Assembly: GCF_001678665.1 (NCBI RefSeq)
Contig: NZ_LZRP01000002.1
Span: 62,001-126,000 of the forward strand
DNA: 64,000 bases
Origin: Erythrobacter sp. QSSC1-22B
GTDB taxonomy: Bacteria; Pseudomonadota; Alphaproteobacteria; Sphingomonadales; Sphingomonadaceae
Reading direction: 5' to 3'
The notes beneath the pieces were generated by a model that was not told the DNA's origin, searched no databases, and was given only the letters and a program-made list of their open reading frames with translations. Positions within the stretch are counted from its first letter, which is position 1, and every line of letters starts with the position of its first letter. A program made the translations under genes and the position numbers. Shown in pieces: positions 1 through 7,307 of this stretch.

Positions 1-1156
1 CCACGCCCTGCAACCCGCAATCGATCCGCGCGCGGCTGTCCTGCACGCTCATCACCAGCAGGTCGCCGACGATCGAAACGTCGCCCTGACCGCCGGGGCA
101 GACGGTCGAACTGACGAGCTGCGGCACGCCGTCCTCGCCAAGGCGATAGGCGTTGAAGCCGTGGTAATTGCCCGCCACCAGCAGATCGCCCGAGAAGGCC
201 ATGTCGGTGTTGGCGAAGGAGAGCAGCGAGCCGCGCTGACCGAAGCGGGGTTCTTCTTCATCGTCCCCGTCGCGCGGGTCCGCCCTGGCCTCTTCGTCCT
301 CGTCGACGTCGTCTTCATCCTCGACGATCGCGGGCTGGAGCTGCGCCGGGTTCTGCGGATCGAAGAATCCGGCGGGCTTGGGCATCGCGCGCACCAGCCG
401 CAAATTGCTGATCGCCTCGCCCGCATCGCGGAACCCCGCCGCGAGCGTCGCACGCGGATCGGTCGACAGGCCCGCCGCGACTTCGTTCATCCGCTCGATC
501 TCTGTCTTCTGGTCGCTGACGACATCGTTGGAGAATTCGAACATCACCGGATCGTAGGCAGTGCCCGGCTGGCGGTGGAGCTGCTCGACCATGTCGATCG
601 CGCCCATGTGGTGGGCGATCATCAATTGCAGGAACTGCCGGTCGAATTCGGTCCCGTTGGCAGCCGCAAGCGCTTCCAACTGCACGCGCGTCGCCATGCC
701 CTTCATCATCGAATGGCCGGCATGCATGTCGGCGCCCGGCGCCATGCCGTGTTCGGCGTGGTCGCCCATGGTCATCGCCATGGCAGCCATTTCAGCTTGG
801 CCACGGGTCGTAAGCCAGTCGCGCATGAACTCGATCTCGTCCGCCTGGCTGGCGTCGATGCGCCCCGCGATGGCGACGATATCGGCATTGTTGGTGCGGT
901 CGGCGACCAGCGCAGCCATTTCGACCGCCTGCGCGTGGTGAACCATCATGTCCTGCATGAAGCGGACATCGCCCGGCGCATAGCTGGTGTCGGAAAGCTG
1001 CAGCGCCTCGTCCGCGCCGATCACCCGGCTCTGCTCCCCAGGCGCGCCGGGCAGCACGATCTGCGCCTCCTGCGCGAAAGCCCCCTGCGTCAAGGCGGCG
1101 CTCGAGGTGCCGAGCAGCAGCGTGGCGCCGATGGCGCGAGCGAGGGTCGATGTCAT
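1..1156 (-). CDS. DUF305 domain protein fused to LVIVD-type repeat region (partial)
   Basis: Partial gene: it starts at 1156 and its 3' part runs off the left edge, leaving 385 codons. Residues 1-29 form a signal peptide ending in AFAQ, so the product is probably periplasmic. Two His-His segments (HHAQAVEMA near residue 73 and HHMGAIDM near residue 182) are the paired ferritin-like half motifs of DUF305, a family often linked to metal handling. A Met/His-rich stretch (residues 128-151) lies between them. After a very acidic linker (runs of D and E near residues 265-290) the chain changes to short repeats of the type SGDLLVAGNYHGFNAY, which resemble LVIVD/beta-propeller repeats. The domain order is read directly; metal binding is inferred from the family. 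The specific function is unknown. Confidence 0.8.
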   Translation of the reverse strand, partial: MTSTLARAIGATLLLGTSSAALTQGAFAQEAQIVLPGAPGEQSRVIGADEALQLSDTSYAPGDVRFMQDMMVHHAQAVEMAALVADRTNNADIVAIAGRIDASQADEIEFMRDWLTTRGQAEMAAMAMTMGDHAEHGMAPGADMHAGHSMMKGMATRVQLEALAAANGTEFDRQFLQLMIAHHMGAIDMVEQLHRQPGTAYDPVMFEFSNDVVSDQKTEIERMNEVAAGLSTDPRATLAAGFRDAGEAISNLRLVRAMPKPAGFFDPQNPAQLQPAIVEDEDDVDEDEEARADPRDGDDEEEPRFGQRGSLLSFANTDMAFSGDLLVAGNYHGFNAYRLGEDGVPQLVSSTVCPGGQGDVSIVGDLLVMSVQDSRARIDCGLQGV

Positions 1157-1252
1157 GCGTTTCTCTCCGAAAATCCCGAAATCCAGTCCCCGCCATCGTC
1201 CTCAATCGGGCGCAGGGGTCAAGTCAATTCGGGGCGGAGCGGCGCCGCCGGT

Positions 1253-2263
1253 CTAGTTGAAAGCGACCTTGGTCGATCCGCTCTCCACCGCGCGGGCGAG
1301 CGCGCGGGCATCCCAATTGGTCAGCCGAACACAGCCATGGCTGGCGTTCTTGGCGATCGAGGATGGGTCGCTGGTGCCGTGAATGCCGTAGCCGTCCTTG
1401 CCCAGATCGATCCACACCCCGCCGATCGGGTTGTTGGGCCCGGGGGGAATGACCAGAGCTTCGTCGCCACCCCAATCCTGACTGCCGGGGGCGAAGGTGT
1501 AGTTCGCCTCCATCGCGATGGCATTCACCTCCATCGTGCCCGAGGGCGAGGGAAATTCCGAGCTGCCCACAGTTGCGGGAAAAGTCGCCAGCAGCGTGTC
1601 GCTGGCATCATAGGCGCGCACTTCGCTGGCGGATTTGTCGATTGCGATCCGCGCGACGGTGCCTTTGATCTGCGCCGACCCGGCCTGAACGACAAGAATT
1701 TCGCTACCCGCGGAGCCAAAATCCGCGTCGGGATTGAGCGCGGCGAGCAAGCCTTCGCTCATATGGAATTTCTCGGCGAGCAATTCGGAGGCGCTGGAAT
1801 AGCCGATGCTGTCGCGGTCCGCCATCGCCGCCATGTCCGACGGTACCGAACGGAAGCTGCCGGAAACATCCTCCTGCGTCACCGTGTAGCGCCTGACCAG
1901 CGGGTCCGAACCGACCTGTTCGCGCAGCGCGGAGAGCAGTTCGTCGTCGAGTTCGCCATCGGTATCGAGACCTTCGGCTTTTTCGAAAGAGCGCAGCGCG
2001 CGCGACGTGTTGCCGCCGCCATAGCCATCGATCACGCCGGGCGAATGACCCGCGCGGTCGAGCAGAATCTGCGCGGTCATCATCCTCCTGCTGCGCTCGC
2101 CGGTGAAGGCAGCATCGGGCACCCCTGCCTCGAAACTCGCGCCCGTGGATGATTCCTCCTGGTCCTGCGAGGAGGCGGGCCGATCCTGCGCGGCGGCGGG
2201 CGCGGTGAGGGTCAGCAGCGAAACGCTGCAAGCGAGCAGAGCGGGCCTGATGATAGAGAGCAT
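1253..2263 (-). CDS. L,D-transpeptidase (YkuD domain) with peptidoglycan-binding-like region
   Basis: A 336-residue secreted protein. A signal peptide occupies residues 1-26 when translation starts at 2263; an in-frame ATG at 2296 would add 11 residues ahead of the hydrophobic core and is less likely. A region around residues 65-110 (LLDRAGHSPGVIDG, then SRALRSFE) matches the PG_binding_1 fold. The C-terminal YkuD domain carries the catalytic signature SHGCVRL with His309 and Cys311, and a second conserved HGT upstream. Family members form 3-3 peptidoglycan crosslinks or attach lipoproteins in the periplasm. The gene stands alone between two differently functioning minus-strand genes, so it is probably monocistronic. 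Confidence 0.88.
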   Translation of the reverse strand: MLSIIRPALLACSVSLLTLTAPAAAQDRPASSQDQEESSTGASFEAGVPDAAFTGERSRRMMTAQILLDRAGHSPGVIDGYGGGNTSRALRSFEKAEGLDTDGELDDELLSALREQVGSDPLVRRYTVTQEDVSGSFRSVPSDMAAMADRDSIGYSSASELLAEKFHMSEGLLAALNPDADFGSAGSEILVVQAGSAQIKGTVARIAIDKSASEVRAYDASDTLLATFPATVGSSEFPSPSGTMEVNAIAMEANYTFAPGSQDWGGDEALVIPPGPNNPIGGVWIDLGKDGYGIHGTSDPSSIAKNASHGCVRLTNWDARALARAVESGSTKVAFN

Positions 2264-2382
2264 GGAATTCCCGAGAGGACTGGCAGGGCCGAACATCGTC
2301 CCGCGAGTATCCCCAACGGATCATCGCGCCGGTCGGCTACCCGATTGAAACCCCTGCCACGCGCTGCCGTTCCAAAACTGAC

Positions 2383-3669
2383 CTATGCGAACATCCCCTT
2401 GCGCGGTCCCAGATAGCCGAACAGATACGCACCCACCTTGCGCATCTGGATCTCCTCCGCACCCTCGGTGATGCGGTAGCGGCGATGGTGGCGATAGATG
2501 TGCTCGAAGGGTTTCTCGCGGCTGTAGCCGATCCCGCCATGGACTTGCATGGCACGGTCGGCGGCCTCGCATACCAGCCGGTTGGCCCAGTAATTGCACA
2601 TTGAGACCTTGTCCGAGAGAGTGCTCTCGATCTCGGCGTGCGGCAGGCGGTCCATATCCCAGGCGGTCTTGTAGATCAGCAGCCGGAGCATCTCGCACTG
2701 GGTGGCAAGCTCGACCAGCGGGAACTGGATCGCCTGATTGCGCGCAAGTTCCTCGCCGAAGGGCTTGCGTTCGCGGGCGTAGCGCACGCTCTCCTCGATG
2801 CAGTACTGCGCTGCGCCGAGGCTGGATGCCGCTTGGCGGATGCGGTTCTGGTGGACGAAGCTCTGCGCCAGCGCAAGCCCGCGCCCTTCCTCGCCGAGGA
2901 TCGCCTCGTCGGGCACCCAGACCCCCTTGAGGAAGAACCGCGCGTGGTCGGTGGGCATATTGAACGTCCAGATATATTCGTCGATTTCCAGCCCTTCGGC
3001 GGGGTTGGGGACGAGGAAACAGCTGATGCCCTTCGCATCGCCCGCCCCGCCCGAAGTCCGCGCGAACACCGCGACATGGGTCGCGTGATGCATCCCGGTG
3101 ATCCACATCTTGGCGCCGTCGATCCGCCAGCCGGGCTGCCCGCCGCGCTCCTCGCGCACCGCGACGGTGTCCATATGGGTAGCGTCGGAGCCATGCTCGG
3201 GTTCGGTCAGCCCGAAGGCGACCCGCCGCTCGCGCGCGAAACCGCCGCGGATGAATTCCTCCTTCTGCGCCTCGGTGCCGAAGGTCTCGAACATCGCGAC
3301 GAAGGGGAAATTGCCGACGATCGAATGCTCGTTCTGGAGATCATTGTGCAGCCCCAGCCCGCGCTGGGCGAAGCGGTCGCGGATCACCGCCATCCACAAA
3401 TTGGAGCCGTCCTTGCCGCCGTATGTCTTGGGCGCCGAAAAACGCCAGTGTCCCGCCTCGTCGGCACGGGTCGCGGCCTCGACCAGCAATTGCTCCCATT
3501 CGCGGTTGGGCAGGCCCTGCCGCTCCCAATCGGTGCGCGCATCCTCGCGGCGGTGGTCGAAGAAGCGGATGTTGTCGCCTTGCGCCACCAGCGGCTCGAT
3601 CTCGGCCTCGATGAAACGCTCGAGCTCGGAATAATAGTCTTCCAGTTCCTGCGGTATCGCGAAGTCCAT
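2383..3669 (-). CDS. Acyl-CoA dehydrogenase family protein
   Basis: A 428-residue FAD enzyme expected to oxidise an acyl-CoA to the 2-enoyl-CoA in the cytoplasm. The family signature is visible as FGLTEPEHGSDATHM followed by KMWITG, and the C-terminal region has YRITEGAEEIQ, where the family places its catalytic glutamate. The start at 3669 was chosen because its ATG overlaps the stop of the upstream gene (TGATG), a translational coupling arrangement. An ATG at 3687 would add six residues. Pairing with the adjacent phosphotransferase-fold gene resembles split versions of eukaryotic ACAD10/ACAD11, in which a kinase-like domain and an acyl-CoA dehydrogenase act together on hydroxy-acids. The substrate cannot be told from sequence. 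Confidence 0.9.
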   Translation of the reverse strand: MDFAIPQELEDYYSELERFIEAEIEPLVAQGDNIRFFDHRREDARTDWERQGLPNREWEQLLVEAATRADEAGHWRFSAPKTYGGKDGSNLWMAVIRDRFAQRGLGLHNDLQNEHSIVGNFPFVAMFETFGTEAQKEEFIRGGFARERRVAFGLTEPEHGSDATHMDTVAVREERGGQPGWRIDGAKMWITGMHHATHVAVFARTSGGAGDAKGISCFLVPNPAEGLEIDEYIWTFNMPTDHARFFLKGVWVPDEAILGEEGRGLALAQSFVHQNRIRQAASSLGAAQYCIEESVRYARERKPFGEELARNQAIQFPLVELATQCEMLRLLIYKTAWDMDRLPHAEIESTLSDKVSMCNYWANRLVCEAADRAMQVHGGIGYSREKPFEHIYRHHRRYRITEGAEEIQMRKVGAYLFGYLGPRKGMFA

Positions 3670-5018
3670 CAAGGCGCTCCAGTCCATTGCGCCTTCGCCG
3701 ATGCGAGAGCGGGGTATTTGGGAATATCGGCAGCAAGCTTGGCAAGCGCGTGGCTTCGCAGCTGCGCCAGCAGGCCGGGTTCGGCGAGGTCGCGTTTCCC
3801 CGCCAGCAGCGCCTGCGCCAGTTGGCGATCGCCGCTCGCGACGCCCGCAGCCTCCGCGCGCGCGATCATGCCGAGCGCGTTGCGCGCCACCGCCAGCTGG
3901 AAGCGGTCGTGGCCCTCCATGCGGTGCTTCACCGTCGCCAGCCATTCGGCGATCGCGGTGGCGATCTCTCCGGCGGAGGCCTCGCCCTCGCCGGTCGCTG
4001 GCGCAGCGGCGGCGGGCAGCGCTCGCTCGCGTTCGCCCTCAGGCGCATCGTCCTCGAGCAGCAGCAGCAGGTCGAGTTCCTGCTCGCTGGTCCGGCGCGA
4101 GATGACCACGCGTTCGAGCATGCGGTCGTGGCCTTCGCGCCAAACGCGGGCCATCCGCAGGCAGCCCAGCGCCCACCACACCGTGCGATAGACCAGCCAG
4201 TAGCGGAACCGGTCGCGATCGACCGCCATCCCGCTCTCGTCTTCATAGGCGGCGAACCATTCATCGAGCGAACCCAGCCCCAGCGCCGGGCGGTCGATCC
4301 GGGCGAAACGCCAGACGGTCATGCAGGCAAAGGCCAGATCCTCGTGGCGGTCGCCCCAATGCGCCAGCTCCCAGTCGAGCACGCCGGTCAGCGCGCCGTC
4401 CTCAGAAAGGATATTTCCCAGCCGGTAATCGCCATGCGCCAACACCGGCTCGACCCGTTCGGGCAGGTGATCGCCAAGCCATTTGAGCCCCAGCGCAATG
4501 ATCGGCCGGTCGCCGCCTGCCTCCTCGAACTGGACACGCAGGCCCTCGAGCGCTTCGGCGTAATCCATCTCGGGAATGCCCGCGGGCAGTGCGGCGGCAT
4601 CGAGCGAGTGGATCCGCGCAAGATCGCGCGCGCATTGTGCCAGCAGCTCGCCTGGGCGATCCATGGCGAGGATCGCAGCCGGATCGGGAGTGCCCGGCAG
4701 CGCGCGCATCACGAAGCCGCTGCCGATCGCGTCGTCCGGTTGCAGTTCCACCACCACCTCGGGCGCGGTCACCCCTGCCCCATGGGCTGCGCGGATGATT
4801 GCCGCCTCGGTGTCGTGGCCGAACGGCCGGTCGGCCATGAAAGCCAGGCTGGGCGCGCGGCGCAGCACATAGCAGCTGTCGCCCGACTCGAACCGCCAGC
4901 TTTCCATCGTGGCACCGCCGGTCAGCCGGGTCAGCCTTTCAGGCGGCGGCATGCCGATGCGCGCCAGCACGCGCGCCAGGCCGGCGCGCAGTTCCCCATT
5001 ATCCGATGTCTCTCCCAT
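3669..5018 (-). CDS. Aminoglycoside-phosphotransferase-fold kinase with C-terminal DUF6285-like region
   Basis: A 449-residue protein. The N-terminal two thirds are a phosphotransferase (APH) domain: LTGGATMESW is the glycine-rich start, and HGDYRLGNIL followed by GVLDWELAHWGD gives the catalytic HxDxxxxN and the metal-binding DxE/D motifs. The last about 110 residues, after a leucine-rich stretch (ELDLLLLLEDD), form an all-helical tail like DUF6285, often found with this kinase type. Start 5018 (MGETSD) was preferred because the upstream open frame lacks domain similarity. The stop overlaps the start of the acyl-CoA dehydrogenase gene, so the two are co-translated. ACAD10/11-type kinases phosphorylate 4-hydroxyacyl-CoAs; applying that here is inference. 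Confidence 0.85.
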   Translation of the reverse strand: MGETSDNGELRAGLARVLARIGMPPPERLTRLTGGATMESWRFESGDSCYVLRRAPSLAFMADRPFGHDTEAAIIRAAHGAGVTAPEVVVELQPDDAIGSGFVMRALPGTPDPAAILAMDRPGELLAQCARDLARIHSLDAAALPAGIPEMDYAEALEGLRVQFEEAGGDRPIIALGLKWLGDHLPERVEPVLAHGDYRLGNILSEDGALTGVLDWELAHWGDRHEDLAFACMTVWRFARIDRPALGLGSLDEWFAAYEDESGMAVDRDRFRYWLVYRTVWWALGCLRMARVWREGHDRMLERVVISRRTSEQELDLLLLLEDDAPEGERERALPAAAAPATGEGEASAGEIATAIAEWLATVKHRMEGHDRFQLAVARNALGMIARAEAAGVASGDRQLAQALLAGKRDLAEPGLLAQLRSHALAKLAADIPKYPALASAKAQWTGAP

Positions 5019-5136
5019 TGCCTGCACTCTCGCACCGCTCCGGCTTTCGCTCAAGCCCCGGAGCAAAGCGCGGCGCGGCGCATTGGTAAGGCAACAGCAA
5101 TCGACCCCCTCACCAAGCCCCCAAAAGGAGACGCCT

Positions 5137-5547
5137 ATGAAACTGCCGCACAAGGCCCATGTCGCCCTCGTCGACGGAACAACCTTCACCGTGATGCACA
5201 ACACCGGAACCCCGTTCGAGCCCAAGCTCGAAGGCGCGACCAAGCCCGATCTCTCCGCCACCAATTTCAGCGCCGGGGTGCGGCATCAGGACAATGCCGG
5301 ACGCGACAAGGGCACCAGCACGCAACTGGACGAACTGGCCCACGCGGCAGCTGCAGCGGAATGGATCAACGCCAAGGCGATCGCGGGCGAATTCGACGAC
5401 CTGCTGATCATCGCCGATCCCAAAACGTTGGGTGAAATGCGACACCATTATCACGTCGAGCTCAAACAGCGGCTGGTCGGGGAAATCGCCAAGACGCTGA
5501 CCGGCGAGACCACCGACCGGATCGAAAAGGCGATCGCCGCCGCGTGA
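5137..5547 (+). CDS. Host attachment family protein
   Basis: A 136-residue protein matching the family 'protein required for attachment to host cells' (PF10116-like): it has the VALVDGTTFTVM opening, an ADPKTLGEMR segment in the middle and a basic C-terminal KRLVGEI-type helix. A strong ribosome-binding site, AAAAGGAG, lies 7 bases before the ATG at 5137 and decides the start. No signal peptide is visible, so the protein is probably cytoplasmic despite its name. The biochemical role of the family is unknown. The gene is divergent from the kinase/dehydrogenase pair and appears to be a single-gene unit. Confidence 0.8.
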   Translation: MKLPHKAHVALVDGTTFTVMHNTGTPFEPKLEGATKPDLSATNFSAGVRHQDNAGRDKGTSTQLDELAHAAAAAEWINAKAIAGEFDDLLIIADPKTLGEMRHHYHVELKQRLVGEIAKTLTGETTDRIEKAIAAA

Positions 5548-5722
5548 CCATGCGCCCTTGAACGCCTTTCGACCGGGGCCCGTCGATGCGTGAGCGTCGG
5601 CGGGTTCCGGCTTCGTCTGATCCCCGGTCGCTCCAGCGAAACTTGTCGTCGCAAATCAGCTTGTTGTGCGATCGATAAGCCCGTTAAGCATCTGCCAACC
5701 AAACACATGATAGGCAGGTCGC

Positions 5723-6757
5723 ATGCGGATCAGAACATTAGCTACGACCGTTGGGGCCGCGCTGCTGGGAATGGCAGCGCCCGCCCTGGCCGAATCGGAC
5801 TTGCCCGCCCTGGCCGAATCGGACTTATCGCCGCTCGAAGCGACCTTCGACGCGACCCTGGGGACGCAGGTTCGCCCGCTCCCGACCTATCAGGCGATCT
5901 ATGAGACCGGGTTCGAGCGCCGAATCGCCGAACTTGCGGACGGCAGCAGCGGTCGTATCGGCGTCGCCGCGATCGACCTGACCACCGGGCAGGAAATCGC
6001 CGTGCTCGGCGATCAGCGCTTCCCGCTCGCGAGCACCAGCAAAATCGCAATCGCCGCCACGTTCCTCGAGGGCGTCGAACAGGGCCGCTGGAGCCTGAGA
6101 AGCGAGTTTCCGCTGCTGTGGGCGCGCAAATCGGCGCGCTTTTCCTCACCCGTCGCGCCGGTGGCCGAAGGCGAGCGGATGCGGGCGAGCGAACTGATCG
6201 AGATCATGATCACCCGCTCGAGCAACCCTGCGACCGATGCCTTGCTGCGCGCCGTCGGCGGCCCCAATGCGGTCAATTCCTGGATGCGGCGCAATGGCAT
6301 GAGCGAGTTCAACATCGATCGCGACATCGCCACGCTGGTGCGCGACGACGGCGAATTCGACCCGGCACACCATATCGACCGGCGCGACAGCGCAACCCCG
6401 GGCGAAATGCTCGAACTGCTGACCGGACTGTACCAGGGCAAGTTCCTTTCGTCCGAGAGCCGCCGGGTCATCCTGGGGGCGATGAGCCGCACCCGCACCG
6501 GTACCCGCCGCATCCCGGCGATGATGCCCGCCAGCGTGCGGGTGAGTCACAAGACCGGGTCGCTCAACAACACCTCGAGCGATGTCGGCTTTCTCGAAAT
6601 GCCCGACGGGCGCACCGTGGCGCTGGCGATCTATGTCACCGGCCAGGGTTCGCGGCCCGCGCGCGAGGCCAAAATCGCGGCGATCGCCCGGGCGATCCAC
6701 GATGGCTACGATGCCCGCGCCCAGGTCTGGACCAACGCGCGATACGGCGGACAATAG
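5723..6757 (+). CDS. Secreted serine hydrolase of the class A beta-lactamase fold
   Basis: A 344-residue protein with a signal peptide ending at APALA (residue 23). Active-site motifs are STSK (the Ser-x-x-Lys box), SSN in place of the SDN loop, and KTGS near residue 278. In a simple alignment the omega loop reads IDRDIATL, so the Glu166 that drives deacylation in true class A beta-lactamases is not evident. It may therefore be a penicillin-binding-like or other hydrolase rather than a resistance enzyme. Just after the signal peptide a 24-bp segment is duplicated in tandem and gives a repeated LAESDL peptide. A strong terminator follows the gene. Confidence 0.82.
   Translation: MRIRTLATTVGAALLGMAAPALAESDLPALAESDLSPLEATFDATLGTQVRPLPTYQAIYETGFERRIAELADGSSGRIGVAAIDLTTGQEIAVLGDQRFPLASTSKIAIAATFLEGVEQGRWSLRSEFPLLWARKSARFSSPVAPVAEGERMRASELIEIMITRSSNPATDALLRAVGGPNAVNSWMRRNGMSEFNIDRDIATLVRDDGEFDPAHHIDRRDSATPGEMLELLTGLYQGKFLSSESRRVILGAMSRTRTGTRRIPAMMPASVRVSHKTGSLNNTSSDVGFLEMPDGRTVALAIYVTGQGSRPAREAKIAAIARAIHDGYDARAQVWTNARYGGQ
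5780..5827 (+). repeat. 24-bp tandem duplication inside the hydrolase gene
   Basis: Two copies (5780-5803 and 5804-5827) differ only at the last base, g versus a. The repeat is in frame and encodes two copies of an ALAESDL-type peptide directly after the signal peptidase site, so it lengthens the mature N-terminus without harming the frame. Confidence 0.9.
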
Positions 6758-6801
6758 ATCCGACCCGGCCCTCTCGCGGGCCCTGCTAATCGACAAACGA
6801 A

Positions 6802-6829
6802 AAGGGCGGCACCTCGCGGTGCCGCCCTT
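6802..6829 (+). terminator. Rho-independent terminator, probably bidirectional
   Basis: A perfect 12-bp stem (AAGGGCGGCACC with its complement) closes a TCGC loop. It lies between the convergent hydrolase gene (+) and small lipoprotein gene (-). The flanking runs (AAAA on the left, TTCGTTT on the right) let it serve both strands. Confidence 0.9.
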
Positions 6830-6855
6830 CGTTTCAATCCGCAAAGGGGATCGAA

Positions 6856-7107
6856 TTAGTCAACCTGAGCTTCGGTGACGGTCTCGTCCTGAAGTTCGGC
6901 TTCGGCTTCGGCAGCAGCGACGTCGGCTTCGGCGGTCACTTCTTCAGTGCCGGCTTCCATTTCGGTGCCCATGGCGTCCATGTTGGTTTCGGTGTCGGCA
7001 ATGGCGCTTTCCGTGGTGACTTCGGCGCTGTCTTCGGTGGCTTCCGAGCAAGCGGCGAGGGTCAGAGCGGCGGCCGAAGCGGCGGCGACGAGAGCGATCT
7101 TACGCAT
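6856..7107 (-). CDS. Small acidic lipoprotein
   Basis: An 83-residue protein with a signal peptide and lipobox LTLAAC, so Cys20 should be lipidated. The mature part is almost entirely Glu, Ala, Thr, Asp and Val without aromatic residues, which points to a disordered anionic tail. Similar tiny Glu/Ala-rich lipoproteins are frequent in sphingomonads, but I know of no assigned function. The gene is convergent with the hydrolase gene and shares its terminator. It is divergent from polA, leaving about 200 bases of promoter region between them. Confidence 0.75.
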   Translation of the reverse strand: MRKIALVAAASAAALTLAACSEATEDSAEVTTESAIADTETNMDAMGTEMEAGTEEVTAEADVAAAEAEAELQDETVTEAQVD

Positions 7108-7307
7108 AGATGAAATCCTTGATCAGAGAGTTCTGAAGCGAGCCTTTTTGGGGCATCGCGAGAGGCCCAAATGTGGCCTCACAATGTCCAAATAATGGCG
7201 AGAATGTGACGGCGCAAGCGAATTCGACTCATTCTGCCGCATTCCTGCCTTATTTCCCCCCACTCAAACCGCTCCCCAATCCCGCAAGCCGCTGCTAGAC
7301 CCGGTAA

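Noticed and set aside
161..2152. Long open frame on the + strand (663 codons)
   Set aside because: It lies opposite the DUF305 and L,D-transpeptidase genes, both with clear domains; it has no signal, domain or ribosome-binding site and is a product of high GC content.
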